A stretch of 64,000 nucleotides of DNA from Serinus canaria (Eukaryota > Chordata > Aves > Passeriformes > Fringillidae): NCBI RefSeq assembly GCF_022539315.1, contig NC_066337.1, positions 930,001 through 994,000 on the forward strand, read 5' to 3'. The position numbers and the translations under genes are program-made. Numbering within the stretch: the stretch's first letter is position 1; each line of letters begins with the position of its first letter. This document shows positions 10,911-22,436 of this stretch, piece by piece. The notes under the pieces are model-generated. The model did no database searches. It saw only the letters and a list, made by a program, of their open reading frames with translations, and was not told where the DNA came from.

Positions 10911-11714
10911 AAGTTGCCTAGAGACACTCTGGCTATGGTGGCTGTGTCAGCTGTGATCCCCTGGTGTCCCCAGGAGAGCTGCTGGGCAGTCAGAGCTGTC
11001 ACCAAAGCAGAGCTCCCCCTCTGCCCAGTGATTTGTTTCTCCTGACTTCAGACATGGAATGTGTTTCTAGATGGACATTTACAGAGTTAGAGCCACCTCA
11101 GTGCTGGCTGGGGTTGACAGTGTCCTGCTGCCCCCAGCTCTGCTCCAGGGATCCCTGTCCCAGGCCTGGGAGGGGGGTCCTGTTCCTGGGGCAGCTGCTC
11201 TGAGCAGGGTCACAGGGCTGGGTTCAGATCCCAGCTGCAGCAGAGCTCAGCCCAAGCAAGACAAACCATCCCTGCCCTGCCCCCAGCCCCACGCAGGGGG
11301 CTCAGAGCCCACACTCCACTGGGGGTGAGCATCATGCAAGGGCATCCAGACCCTCCAAGGACTTTTCCAGCATGAGTGATTCCATGAGTTTGTGACCCAA
11401 TCCCAACCTGCCAGCTGTGCTTGCTGGATTTCCTTAGCCAGCCCCATGCCCTGATGTGAACACTGGAAGCAGAATCGGGCCCCTGAGGTAGCCAGGGGCA
11501 CTGGGAGCACACAGAGGCAGGGGCAGGGCTGGGGTGTCCTGGAACCTGTCATTGATTCATGAAGTCAGGCTGGGGAAAAAGTGGGAGTTTCCTATGGATT
11601 TACACTTGGAGAGCTCCAGGGCTGAGCTCAAATCAATGAAGCAGAGCACGAGGAGGGCTGGGCTGAGGCTGAGAATGGCCCCATTTCAGCAGAGCTGAGC
11701 TCAGCCCAGAGTGT

Positions 11715-11915
11715 CCCCATGGGGGAGAAAACTGGATCAGGATCTCCCTGCAGGGGAGGGACACCTGCTCAAGATGGCACCATGGGGGAGAAAACTGGAT
11801 CAGGATGTCCCCACAGGGGAGGACACCAGCCCAGGATGTCCCCAAGGGGGAGGACACCTGCTCAGGGTGTCTCCATGGGGGAGGACACCAGCTCAGGATG
11901 TCCCCAGGGGAGATT
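11715..11915. repeat. 34-bp (68-bp higher-order) minisatellite
   Basis: Units share GGGGGAG.ACACC and CAGGATGTCCCC. The first two units also share GAGAAAACTGGATCAGGAT at about 68 bp spacing. The open frames across it are repeat-derived. Confidence 0.85.
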
Positions 11916-14900
11916 GCCCCAGCTCTAGTGGAACCCATCTCGTTTCCCTTTCTGGGGCTGTGCCCCCCTGCCTCTGGAATGGGGGTGTTGGTTTTGGGGC
12001 AGGGTTTCTGGGCAGGCTCAGGGACACCCCCTGGTGTCCCTGTGCTCAGAGCATCCAGGATGATCCCAGCAGGACCCAGAGCTTGGCTGGACACCTGTTT
12101 TTTACATCATGGGTGATCCTGGCTGAGGTATGGGCAGGAGGCACCAAGGCCCTGCTGAGCCCTGCTCCCTTTGGCTCCCAGATGGCATTTCCCGGGAGCA
12201 TGGGGCCTGTGAGCACTTTGGGATCAGCCTGCAGGAGGGGATGAGGACACTCCTCACCCCCAGGGGCACTGTTAGCCCCCACCCCATTGTGTCATGAGCA
12301 GGAAGGGGCCCTGAGTGTCCATCCAAGGCTCTGGGGCAGTGGGAGGGATGCAGATCCCCATGGAGCCCCCTTTGGAGTGTCCCAATAATCCCCCTGGGTC
12401 CCATGGCCTGCTCAGGGCTGGGAGTGCTCTCCCTGGGAGCAGAGATGTCACTCGCAGCTGAACTGTCACTGTGCCACAGCCTTTCCTGGGGACCCCCCCA
12501 CGTCAGGCAGACCCTGCACCCTGCAGGATCCATGGCTGCTCCTCCTTTCCCTTTTCTTTCAGTTATTTTTTGTTGTTGTTTTTGCTTTGTTGCTCTGAGC
12601 AGATGTTGGACACATCTGGCCCCAGCATGTTGGCTCTGCAGGCTGCTCTGTGCTGCCTTGGTGACAGCAGCAGGGGGGATGGTTCTGCCACATCTGCACA
12701 GTCCAGAGGTTTTGGTGCCTTTGCTGCTGCCCAGGACACCCTGTGGCTGGGGGGGTGGCAGAGGTCCCAGTTAAACTGGGCAGCCTCAGGGTTCCCAGTG
12801 CCAGGGAGGGTTTGGGGTACAGGGTGATCAGTGGGGCCAGGGCTGAGCTTTGCTCACTGACCTGGGAAAGTCTTTCCAGCTTGCCACGTCCCAAAGCTCT
12901 GGTAGGAAGTGCTCCCTGAGGAAAGGTGATGGTGAAATGCTCCTTTATTTTCTGAGTGCAAATCCTGCACAGCCTCAAGTGCACAATGGAAATATTATCA
13001 GGAAACTACAAATCAATAATTTTTGGAGGCTTAAAGGAGGAGATAAATTGCTCTCTAACAAAAATCACTTAGGAGCATGCGGTAAAACGTTTGATTTTCC
13101 ACTCTGGAGCAGAGAAGCCCATTTTATGTGAATGTGTGTGGAAAAAAAAATCCATTTCTGAGCATCCCTGTGTGCCACAGGCCAGCCCATGCTGTCAGCT
13201 CCAGCTGAGGGTTTGAACTGCCAGTCTGTGGTGAGCAGGACAGGAATTATTGCACAGCCTCATTTCCCAGCTTTTTTAAGGAGACAGCATTGTCTGGAAG
13301 CAGTGTCTGCCTCCCTAAATATTCCCTGATAAAGCTGTGGCTCACTGCTGCAGGAGAGAAACAGGAACTTTATCCAACACCTCTGTGGAACCGTGGAAAG
13401 CAGAGTGCTGGAAGACTGGCAAGTGTAAAAATCATGGCAAGGTACAAAAAGTCCTTGGCCTGGGCTCCAGGCTGTGAAAATTGAATTCTTTGCTGACACC
13501 AATCCCGATTTGCTGCAGTGAGGGGAGGAATTTTGTGATTGCAAAGACAAATTCCCAAGGAAAATTGCCCTCCCACGCTGTGGTCTGGGTAATAAAGCTC
13601 CAAACCAGCTGGCTACCCCCAAAGCAAATGGGGATGGTTTTTAGTACATTATCCATCATTTCCAATTATCTGCCTTATCCTTCTGGGGGGGAAGGGAGAT
13701 CCATGAAGCAAGAAAAAAAGGGAAAGGAATACATTTATTAATAAAAACATATTTATAGAAACATGGGTGTTGATTCTCCCATCTCCCATCTCTGGGGGAA
13801 TGGACAGAAAAGGGGATGGGGACTGCTGGATCTTACTGAGAGCTTTTGGGGGGTGCCAAGGGGTGTCCTGCAGCCCTCTGCCACCGTGGATGTGTTGTAC
13901 AGGGGCCACAGAGGAGCCCCGAGGGTTTCAGATGCCGTGGGCAGTTCTGCACCCCTGTCCCTCCTCCCCTGCACTGGGAGGGCCCATGTGGGGTTTGGGA
14001 TGTTTGGAGGATTAGGGGAATTACCCAAGGCTTGCTGGCAAACAGGGGGGGTCAGCAGGTTATCAGTGGGAGGGAGGAGCTGTGTTTCTTCCATGTCTTT
14101 CCACAGGAGCAAAAAACTCATCTGAGTTGGAAAACCCCTTCAGCTGCTCCTTCTCAGTGGCACTCTCAGGTTTAGGGACATCCAGGAGTTCTGTGCCCCT
14201 GGGCAGTGACTCCTGAAGGAGAGCTGGGCCCACAGGGTCCTTCTCCTCCTGCTGGGACCTGCTGGAGGGCTGAGGGTGGAGTAGGTAGGGCAGAAACAGA
14301 ACTGAAAGAGAGCTGGGAGCTCCCCAGAGCTGCCAGGGATAACTGATAGGAGAAAATGGGGAACTGCTTCATTTGGCTCTCTCAGTTTGGGGAAGTGAGA
14401 AGGAAAACTGCTACTGCAAGTGCCTGGGGATGCTGAGGAAGGATTCACAGAAACATGTGCGCAGTTCAGGAGGAGGAGGAGGTTTCCTTTGAGCATGGAA
14501 AGAGGCAGCCTCAGCCGAGCCTCAGGGTCTGTGGCCCTGCAGGCTCAGGGATGTGCTCCATACCAGGCTGGGCACCAGCAGGGAGCTGCAGAGCTGCTGA
14601 GCCTGCTCTGCCTGCAGCCCAGACAGCCACAACTTCCACTCCCACAAAAATGATTTTCCTCCCCTCCAATGCAGTTTCTTCCCTCACCTCCCATGCAGAA
14701 GCTTTCCTGCACCTTGCCCACCCTCGTCCCCTGCCCATGAGGGGACAGAGGGACTCGGTGACATCCCGGGGGGAGCTGGAGCAGCCGAGGGGGCTCAGCC
14801 CGGAGCTGCGCTCCCTCCGCCTGGCTCCCAGCTCAGGAACTCTCTGAAATGCTGGCATCTTGTGGCAGCTCGGGAAAACAACATTTCTACTGAGGCCAAA

Positions 14901-15372
14901 GCTGCCGCTTCAAGAAAGCCCTGGCTGTTTCGGATCCCGAGGATGGGGATGGAATTCTGTTAAGCAAAGAAAGAAATTGGGCGCATTTGTTCGGGGGGAA
15001 GAGGGGATATGGAAGTCCTGCTCCTCCCAGCCAAGCCCCGTCCCTTTCAGAGGATGTGGTTATCAAACCATGAACTTCCCAGATGGGTTTGGATCCCCAT
15101 TCTTCCTCCATGCCATGCTTTGCCCTGCCTGTGGTCTCTGGGCTGGAAGGTTGTGTCAATCACCCGAGGAACTGAGACCACATGAGACATTTTCTCTCAT
15201 CCTGGAGATCTCTCTCATCTGAGGGAACATCTGAGGGAGCTGAGATTTGATGGCAGCTCTGTCCCCTCCAGCCAGTGCCAGATAGGGGTGAAAAATCTCT
15301 GTGGGTTTGGCTCAGATCTTCTCCAGCTCCTTTTGCAGGTGCACTCAGCTGCAGTGCTGGGAATCCTCGTGC
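11916..15372. other. Single-copy DNA without a recognised gene
   Basis: Roughly 3.4 kb with no identifiable repeat family except short T-rich and A-rich runs (12560-12595, 13140). Open frames of up to 143 codons occur on both strands without convincing splice sites or recognisable domains. Confidence 0.45.
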
Positions 15373-15435
15373 AGCAGGGGAAGGGTGTTCAGTCCATTGG
15401 AACAAGGGGAAGGGGTGTTCAGTCCATTGGAACAC
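15373..15435. repeat. About 31-bp direct duplication
   Basis: Two copies of GGGTGTTCAGTCCATTGGAA preceded by a GGGGAAG run. A simple local duplication. Confidence 0.85.
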
Positions 15436-16040
15436 AGCTGCACTTTAAGGTGGACTCACCCAGGTGCTCAGTGTGTGCCAAATTCCCTCCCTCAGAGCCC
15501 TCCTGGATGCACAAATTCTCATCTCAGAGCACTGAATCACCAGGAGCAGCTCCCTCCCTCCTGCTCTGTGTTGCCCCAGGCAGGGACAGACTCTGGGGTG
15601 CTCCAGGAGCTCTTGTGGCCCTCACTGCTCTGAAAAATGACCTGGGGACCTGGAGCCTTTTAATAAAACAGGAAACATCAAATATTCCAGGGATATAAAT
15701 AACCCAGGAGAACATCTGGTTCTGCACACTCTGTGTGGCCTGAGGACACTGGGACAGGAGCTGGAGAGATCCCAGTGCTGCCCAGCGGGGCCCTGGGGTG
15801 CCAGCAGGGCCCTCTGAGCCTGCCCAAGTGCTAGAGTCCTGCATGCTGAGAATTTCAGCCTTTCTGAGCTGACAGGCTCTGACCCCCAGGAGAACACTGC
15901 ATTTGAGCTGAGGCTGTGGAGAAGCTTCCAGAATGTAATGACAGAAGTTGATTGTGGCTGTGGGGTTTGGATAGAAGTGTGGGGTTGTGGCCAGGTGGGG
16001 CTGGGCTCTGTCTCCAGCAGCACTGACAGACCCAGAGCAC

Positions 16041-16285
16041 ATAGACTCAAGCTGCACCAAGGGAAATATAGGTTGGATATTAGGAAGAAGTTTTTTACAG
16101 AAAGGGTGATAAAGTTCTGGAATGGCTGCCCAGGGAGTTGGTGGAGTCTCCCCATTCCTGGGTGTGTTTAACAAAGCCTGGATGTGGCACTGGGTGCCAG
16201 GGTTTGGTTGAGGTGTTGGGGCTGGGTTGGACTCGATCTTGAAGGTCTCTTCCAACCTGGTCATTCTGTGATTCTGTGAATTCTC
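16041..16285 (+). mobile_element. CR1 LINE 3-prime end
   Basis: It matches the order expected of the CR1 3-prime region: TAGGTTGGATATTAGGAAGA, then TGGCTGCCCAGGGAG, GCCTGGATGTGGCACTGGGT, and GGTCTCTTCCAACCTGG, ending in ATTCTGTGATTCTGTGAATT. It is 5-prime truncated and runs directly into the following LTR. Confidence 0.9.
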
Positions 16286-16286
16286 T

Positions 16287-16636
16287 GAATATCACAGGGT
16301 GGAAAACTTAGAGTTTGGGGTTTTAGAATACAGCAGTGTATATGGGACACCTCTCCTTCACCTTCTCCTCCATGGGTTTGGCTGGTTTTGTGTAATTGGA
16401 CAGAAAAGTCCCATTGCGGGCGCGGGTGATTGGTTATTGGGTTAAAACTAAAAATAATTTAGGTGTCATTTCTTAATTGGACAGTTTAGCGTTAAAAGAC
16501 TTTGTAGAGAAGCATAGTTAGCCATTTTGTAGCTTGGCAGTAGAATGCTGTAGAACTCATGACTTGTAATATAGATAAGAAATAATAAACATCTAAACCT
16601 GAACATGGAATTCCATCTCGAGAGCTTCAATCCTGA
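16287..16636 (+). mobile_element. Solo LTR, plus strand (family shared with 33391-33750)
   Basis: About 350 bp beginning TATCACAGGGTGGAAAACTT and ending in a CTTCAATCCTGAC block, with an AATAATAAACATC polyadenylation region near 16578. An inverted relative at 33391-33750 shares TAATTGG.CAGAAAAGTCC and CTTAATTGGA.AGTTTAG in the same order. Edges are approximate. Confidence 0.75.
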
Positions 16637-17424
16637 CCTTGACAGAGGCAGAAAAAAGAAGCTGAAAACTGGCACTGAAGAACAAGTTCCCTGTCAGCTC
16701 CAAAGGGAACACAGGAGAAAGGTGAGTCCAAGGCAGGAGCACAGGGAGGGGACACAGGTCCCACCCTCAAGACACGTCCCAGTTGTCAGCAGCTCTCCCA
16801 AACCCTGGCCCTGCTCCCCCGTGCCCTGTCTGGGTGAGCTGAGCCCTGGCTGGGGCTGTCCCACCCCTGAGGTGCTGAGGGATGGAAGCTCAGAAACCTG
16901 GAAAGGAGGAGGCAACCCCAGGTGTCCATGTCTGTCTGTCCTGATAGCCCAGCAGGGCTGGGACCAGCGGGCTCTTCCCTGCTCCTCCAGGAGGGTGGGA
17001 GAGAGGTGGGAGGAGCCATGGATGGATAGGGATTGAGGGAGTTCTGGGGCTGTTTTCTGCAGAACTTCTGCTGGTCTGGCAGCCCGTGGGGGCTGGAAGG
17101 ACCAGGGTGGCTGAAGGCTCCCAGGGAGGATTTCTTGTGTGCATTGGCAAAACATGCTGGGTTTTTTTCTGGGAAAAAGGGCCAACTTCTAAGGAATGTG
17201 CTGGGGGAATGTTTTCACAGCCACAATGGGCTTCAAAAGATGATGCTTGTAGAGAAAAGACCAACTTAAGGTTCATCAACTGCAACATTGGAGAGAACAG
17301 ACACACCTGGGGACAAATCCTTCTTCTGGGAGTGCTCTGTGCTTTGGTTGGGGGGGAGGCAGCCTGGGAGCCATCCTTTACTCAGAGAGACTCCTGACAT
17401 GTAAGCCCAGCTCTAAATCACTTC

Positions 17425-17640
17425 CTCCTTTATTAGAAAGAACCATTGGCACAAGCTGCCACGGGAAGTGATGGATTCTCCATCTCTTGAAGTCTTTAAA
17501 TCAAGACCGGATGGTATTTTGGAGGAGAAGTGGAGGCAGCAGGAGCTGGGAGCAGGGTGAGGGGCTGCCTCATCTGGCCTGAGTTAGATGGGAAGTCAGC
17601 CTGGATAATCGATGGTCCTCTCTGGCTCCCAGGGCTGTGC
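17425..17640 (+). mobile_element. Old, diverged CR1-like fragment
   Basis: Contains CACAAGCTGCCACGGGAAGT, GATGGATTCTCCATC.CTTGAAGT and GATGG.CCTCTCTGGC in the order of an ancient CR1 3-prime region, but much more diverged than the other copies. It could belong to another LINE branch. Confidence 0.45.
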
Positions 17641-18654
17641 AGGTTCAGATCTGCAGCCAAAGTGGGAGGCTCCTCACGTGCCTCTGGCAGAGCAGCACCC
17701 TGGGGTATGGGAAAGCCTCTGAACTGCCTGGAAAGCTCCCAGTGCTGCAGATTTCCCCTCACTGGCACCTGAGGCAGTGTCACTTCCCAGGAAATGATCT
17801 CTGCTCTGGACTTGGTTCACTCTACCCCAAACCCCTCCAAATGTTCCAGCTTCCTGTTCCCAGGTTGGGCACTCAATGATTGCCAAAGGGTCTCCACCAT
17901 CCCTCCCCTTCCCAGCTCTTCAGCACCTCTCCTGCATCCTGTCATCCCAAGCAATCTCATAATAACTAAACTTGAGCTAATTACCACAGCAGGGGAAGCT
18001 GCAGCAAACTCCCCAGCCCTGCAATAGAGTGGCCAAAAGGAGATGAGCTTGGAGAACTTATTTTTGGCTCTTTCCAGCACTTAGGAGATGGATGAGGAAA
18101 ACAAGCCAGGAAAGCCAGGAGGGAGGGGATCCACTGAGCGCAAAATGAACTGTTAACAGCAACATTGTGCTCCAGGTCTTGCACAGGTGAAGTCAAAAGC
18201 ACAGAGACCAAAGTTAGGGAGTTTGGGAGATTTAATCCTTGGACATGTTTGCCATGACTTAATAGGAAAAGAGCATCTCCCTTGTGACTTCTGCCTCCCT
18301 GGAGGAGAAAACGGTGGAGAAAAGGAGTCTTTATTGAGCCCCGAGACTGTCTGCACCCGCCAGATCTCGTGATGGAAGGTGGTTTGTGCTGCCCTAGGCT
18401 AGGGCGAGCTCATCTCTCCCTTCCCGGAGAGCAGGGGGCTCCAGCCCCATCCCTGCCCTTCCCGGAGAGCAGGGGGGCTCCAGCACCATCCCTGCCATTT
18501 CCAGGCACCAGTGGGGCTCCAGCGCCATCCCTGCCCTTCCCAGGGACCACGGGGGCTCCAGCCACATCCCTGCCCTCCCTGGGGAGTGGGGGATTTCAGC
18601 CCCATCTCTGCCCTTCCCGAGAGGTCGGGGAGCTCCATCCCCATCCCATTCCCA

Positions 18655-18742
18655 ATCCCATTCCCATCCCATCCCATCCCATCCCATCCCATCCCATCCC
18701 ATCCCATCCCCATCCCCATCCCATCCCCATCCCATCCCACCC

Positions 18743-18780
<38 letters not shown>

Positions 18781-18852
18781 CAGTGAGAGTGCCACAAGGG
18801 TTTGGGCTGGCAGAGACCTTAAAGCCCATCCCCATCCCATCCCATCCCATCC

Positions 18853-18891
<39 letters not shown>

Positions 18892-19150
18892 CCCATCCCA
18901 CCCATGCCCTGCCCATGCCCATCCCATCCCATCCATCCCATCCCATCCCATCCCATCCCATCCCATCCATCCCATCCCATCCCATCCCATGCCATGCCCA
19001 TCCCATCCCATCCCATCCCATCCCATCCCATCCCATCCCATCCATCCATGCCCATGCCCTGCCCATGCCCATCCCATCCCATCCCATCCCATCCCATCCC
19101 ATCCCCCCATCCCATCCCATCCCATCCCATCCCACCCATCCCATCCCATC
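18655..19150. repeat. (CCCAT)n pentanucleotide field with CCCATG sub-blocks
   Basis: Two blocks, 18655-18780 and 18830-19150, are separated by a CR1 tail. Units are mostly CCCAT, with CCATC and hexamer CCCATG variants. The complementary strand is (ATGGG)n and can form G-quadruplexes. Frames through it give Ser-His-Pro-Ile or Gly-Trp-Asp-Gly-Met repeats on the two strands. These are not genes. Confidence 0.95.
18781..18829 (-). mobile_element. CR1 3-prime tail embedded in the pentanucleotide field
   Basis: The plus strand reads GTGCCACAAGGGTTTGGGCT then GGCAGAGACCTTAAAGCCCA, i.e. a reverse-complemented CR1 end. It differs by one base from the reverse complement of 20436-20485. The sequence AAAGCCCATC runs directly into (CCCAT)n. 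Confidence 0.8.
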
Positions 19151-19699
19151 CCCTTCCCTCCGTTCCCGGGCTTGGCTCCAGCCCTGCCTCACCGCGCGGC
19201 CGGACGGGGGCAGGCGGCTCCCAGGGACGCTGCAGACTGTAAAAAACCCCAGAACAGCTGAGCGGAGAGCGTCACTTCAGAGAAAAGCAAAATGTGAAGT
19301 CTGTGCATACATTTAGCCGTAAAAAAAAAGGAAAATACAGCAAAAAATAACGAGAGATGCCAGGAAAGGCTGCAAGTGTTGAGACGCACCGGGAGCACTC
19401 CCGGCTTTGCTGCAGCTCGAGGCTTTTCATGTAGGATTAAAGCTTTAAAGTGAAGTCGGCAGTTTAAAACTGCCTTAAAGAGCTCAGATCCACCTGAACC
19501 TTCCAAACAAGCAGCTCCATCAGCGGAGAAATGCCTCTACATTTCCTCTTCTTTTTCCTTTAATTTAAACAAAACCATAACGTTGTAAGCCAAGTGCTTG
19601 TACTGATGGATGAGAGCTTGGAGGTGGCACTGATGGAATGCTGAGAGCAAGGGGAAGGGAGAGAGAGAGGTAAAATGGGTTATTGCATTGCCCCCAGAG
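19151..19699. other. Single-copy DNA without a recognised gene
   Basis: Follows the pentanucleotide field. Moderately AT-rich in its second half; no element or exon identified. Confidence 0.45.
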
Positions 19700-19862
19700 C
19701 AGAGACAAACGGAGAGAAAAGAGAGAAAAAAGAGAGAGAGAGAGAAGAAAGAAAGAAAGAAAGAAGAAGAAAGAAAGAAGAAGAAAGAAAGAAAGAAAGA
19801 CAGAAAGAAAGAAGAAAGAAAACGAAAGAAATAAGAAAGAAAGCAAGAAAGAAGAAAGAAAT
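19700..19862. repeat. GA/GAAA purine tract
   Basis: About 160 bp of nearly pure purine, (GA)n followed by (GAAA)n and (GAA)n. A mirror-repeat-rich tract with triplex (H-DNA) potential. It produces Lys/Arg/Glu-rich frames on the plus strand and Ser/Phe/Leu-rich frames on the minus strand. Confidence 0.95.
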
Positions 19863-20354
19863 ACCTCAAGCCAGCCATCACGCCTCACGCCAGCCCTCAA
19901 GCAAGACCGCCACCCCACCCCGACGAATCCAGCAAGAGAACAAAAAAATTACTTCTGATTTTTAGGTGTAGGAATGGAGGGGCTTTGCTGTAACATCGGT
20001 GGTGATTTTATTTGCTCTTGCTTTGAGTTGGAAAATGAGCATTTAACACGATTTAAATAACTGCCAGCAGTGTGTGGTGTGTGTTGGAGGGGCAGCACTG
20101 GCAGCCTCCTACACGGAGCCTGAGGAGTTTGTGGAGCTCAGGGGACTCAGCAGCAACTCTGCCAAGCAATGGGTGACAGTGACAGATCCTTTCCCTTGTG
20201 CTCCAGTTTCAGAATAGTGAAGATATCAAAATCCATAAAGGAGCCACTGGCTTGTGCAGGGGATGAGAACTAGAGCAGAGCTGGCGCTTTGTCCTGGCTG
20301 TCCCCACGGACTCTGCTGTGTGTGGATGCCCTGCATGGACCTGGCCAAGCACGT

Positions 20355-20487
20355 GGGTCCCTGGCAGTGTCCAAGGCCAGGCTGGACGGGGCTTGGAGCA
20401 GCCTGGGACAGTGGGAGGTGTAGAGATGAGTAGAATGAGATGGGCTTTAAGGTCTCTGCCAGCCCAAACCCTTGTGGCACTCTCGCT
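20355..20487 (+). mobile_element. CR1 LINE 3-prime end
   Basis: Contains GTCCCTGGCAGTGTCCAAGG, CCAGGCTGGACGGGGCTTGG, GGGACAGTGGGAGGTG and GGGCTTTAAGGTCTCTGCCA. Its terminal segment is the inverted near-identical partner of 18781-18829. Confidence 0.9.
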
Positions 20488-20539
20488 GTGCTGGGGTGCT
20501 CCAGCACCGCTCCTGGCGCTGCCTGCCCTGGCACTGCTG

Positions 20540-21020
20540 CGCTCCGGGCCGGGCTGTTGAGCTCTCCCTGCAGCTCAGTCAATCCACTGCCCGCAGATGT
20601 GCTGCGGAGATAAACAGCCCGAAGGCTCGGAGCTTCTCCAGATGCTGCGAGGGGGAAGAACAGCCCAGCAGGGCAGGACGAATCCCCACCTGAGCGCTGC
20701 CGGCCTGGGCACAAAGCTCAGGGCAGCGCCGGGGTTTCTGCCAAAGCCGGCACCGGGCACCATCAATTCCCTCTGTCGGAGGAGAGCGGAGCCTCCTTGA
20801 GCAGCCCCGGGAGCTCAAGGGGAACCTGGGCGAGGATCGCCGTCGGGAGGCAGCCGTGTGCTTGCGGAGCTGCTCCGGGGGAAATCAGGAGGAAATTCCT
20901 CCCTGTGCTTCCCCGCTGCTCGGGAGGAGCGGCACGGCCGCAGCAAAGCCTCTCTGGGCTCGGGAGCTGCGGCGTTCGGGAAGGCGCTGTCGCCCCGAGT
21001 TCAGCCGAAGAGATTTTAAT
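20540..21020. other. GC- and CpG-rich block
   Basis: CpG density is visibly higher than in the surrounding DNA (for example 20820-21000, with GATCGCCGTCGGGAGG and CTGCGGCGTTCGGGAAGG). It could be a small CpG island or promoter, but no TATA box, exon with a good donor, or open frame with recognisable protein was identified. Confidence 0.35.
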
Positions 21021-21214
21021 GGGGAGCTACAAAGGTCTGGGGCTTGGAAAATGCAAACGCAACTTTAAGGATGCCAAAATGGGAGCAATCTCCGGCCTGC
21101 AGTGCTGCCTGTGGGATGCGGGGTTACCCCGACCCCAGCGGGGTCTGAGGTGAGATGGGGTCACAGCCCATGGCACAGCGCATGCCACAGAACATGGAAT
21201 ATCACCACAGACTG

Positions 21215-21472
21215 GCAGAAGGCTTCAACCCATACAGAGTAACAGCACACCCCTTCAGAAGGCTTAAAGCTCAGCCCTCCTTGTTCTTTAGCCCAAGCTT
21301 TCACACCCCTCATGTCCATGCCTTACACCTACCTGTGTGCCCTCTGTTCCCTCTGTGGTTGCTCATCCCCCCTGGGCTCTCCATGGCTCAGTGCTGTCAG
21401 TGCTGCTCACAGCTGTACCCGTGGGGCATGAGGCTCAGCCCCATCCCAATCACCACAAACTGTGTGCCTACA
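21215..21472 (-). mobile_element. Unidentified dispersed element, copy 2
   Basis: Inverted copy of 10654-10910, beginning on the minus strand with TGTAGGCACACAGTTTGTGG. Similarity stops near AGGCTTCAACCCATACAGAG. The sequence just beyond (21165-21214) is not shared. Confidence 0.65.
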
Positions 21473-21849
21473 CCAGCGTCCCTAAAAGGATGTTATTTCC
21501 TCGTTGGATGGAGGCTGGGCTCATGTCCCCTCCCCATGGGGTGGTTTTCAGGGCTCTGGGTCCCTCTGGTGACCCAGCAGTGGCTGCCCTCTCCTCACCT
21601 GCCCTGGGCCTCAGCAGGGAGGGAATGCCTGCTATGAGCAGAGGGAGGAGAAAGGGGCAGTGCCTGCGGAGAACTGAAGGAAAAATAAAAATAATTTGGA
21701 GAAAGTTAAAGTCTCAGCCCCAAATGCCCTTATTTCTTTCCCCAGGGCTGCATGCCGTGTTGGCATCCCCTTCCCCAGCTTGGGAAGCAGCTCTGGCAGT
21801 GCTTGGATCCTTGCTTGAGCCTCACAAATTTGTCATGGTTCTGAGCAGG

Positions 21850-22075
21850 ATCACAGAATTCCAGAATGGTTTAGGGCAGAAGGAATTCAAGCTCATCCAG
21901 TCTCACCCCTGCCATGGCAGGGACACCTCCCACTGTCCCAGGCTGCTCCAAGTCCTGTCCAGCCTGGCCTTGGGCACTGCCAGGGATCCAGGGGCAGCCA
22001 CAGCTGCTCTGGGCATCCTGTGCCGGGCCTTGCCTACCCTCCCAGAATATCCTCCTGATTTCCAATCTGAGCCAC
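21850..22075 (-). mobile_element. CR1 LINE 3-prime fragment
   Basis: The plus strand shows ATCACAGAATTCCAGAATGG, CCCTGCCATGGCAGGGACAC, CTCCCACTGTCCCAGGCTGC, GATCCAGGGGCAGCCACAGC and GGGCCTTGCC.ACCCTCCCAG. This is the reverse complement of a CR1 3-prime end extending about 220 bp. Confidence 0.92.
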
Positions 22076-22436
22076 CTCTCTCTCAGTTTCAGGACCACTG
22101 TGAAAGCCCAGGTGGAGCTGGGGGGACACAGCTCTGGCTGAACTCTGCCCTGGATAAGGACCAGTGGGATCCTCAGCAGGGAGGCAGAGTGAAAGCAGGG
22201 CCGCACCATTGGCTCCTCTTATTGAATTGCTTCTGATTCTCAGCAGTGTCCCAGGGCCTGCCAAGGGCTGTGTCCATCACACGGGAAGATAACAGCCATC
22301 ATAATTAATAAACTCTAATGGGAATGCACAGAAGCCAGAGCACAGGTGAATGACAGGGGCACAGGAGCCTTTTAATGTCCCCAGGGCTCACCCCACACTG
22401 CTGTCAAAGCCAAACTCACCACAAATATTTTCATGA

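Noticed and set aside
18369..19316. 315-codon plus-strand and 251-codon minus-strand frames of Pro-Ile-Ser-His or Gly-Met-Gly-Trp-Asp repeats
   Set aside because: Translation of (CCCAT)n; a pentanucleotide without a stop codon stays open in every frame.
19675..19965. Lys/Arg/Glu-rich small protein
   Set aside because: It is the GA/GAAA purine tract read in frame.
21337..22236. 299-codon open frame
   Set aside because: It overlaps the dispersed element at 21215-21472 and an antisense CR1 fragment; no coding signature.
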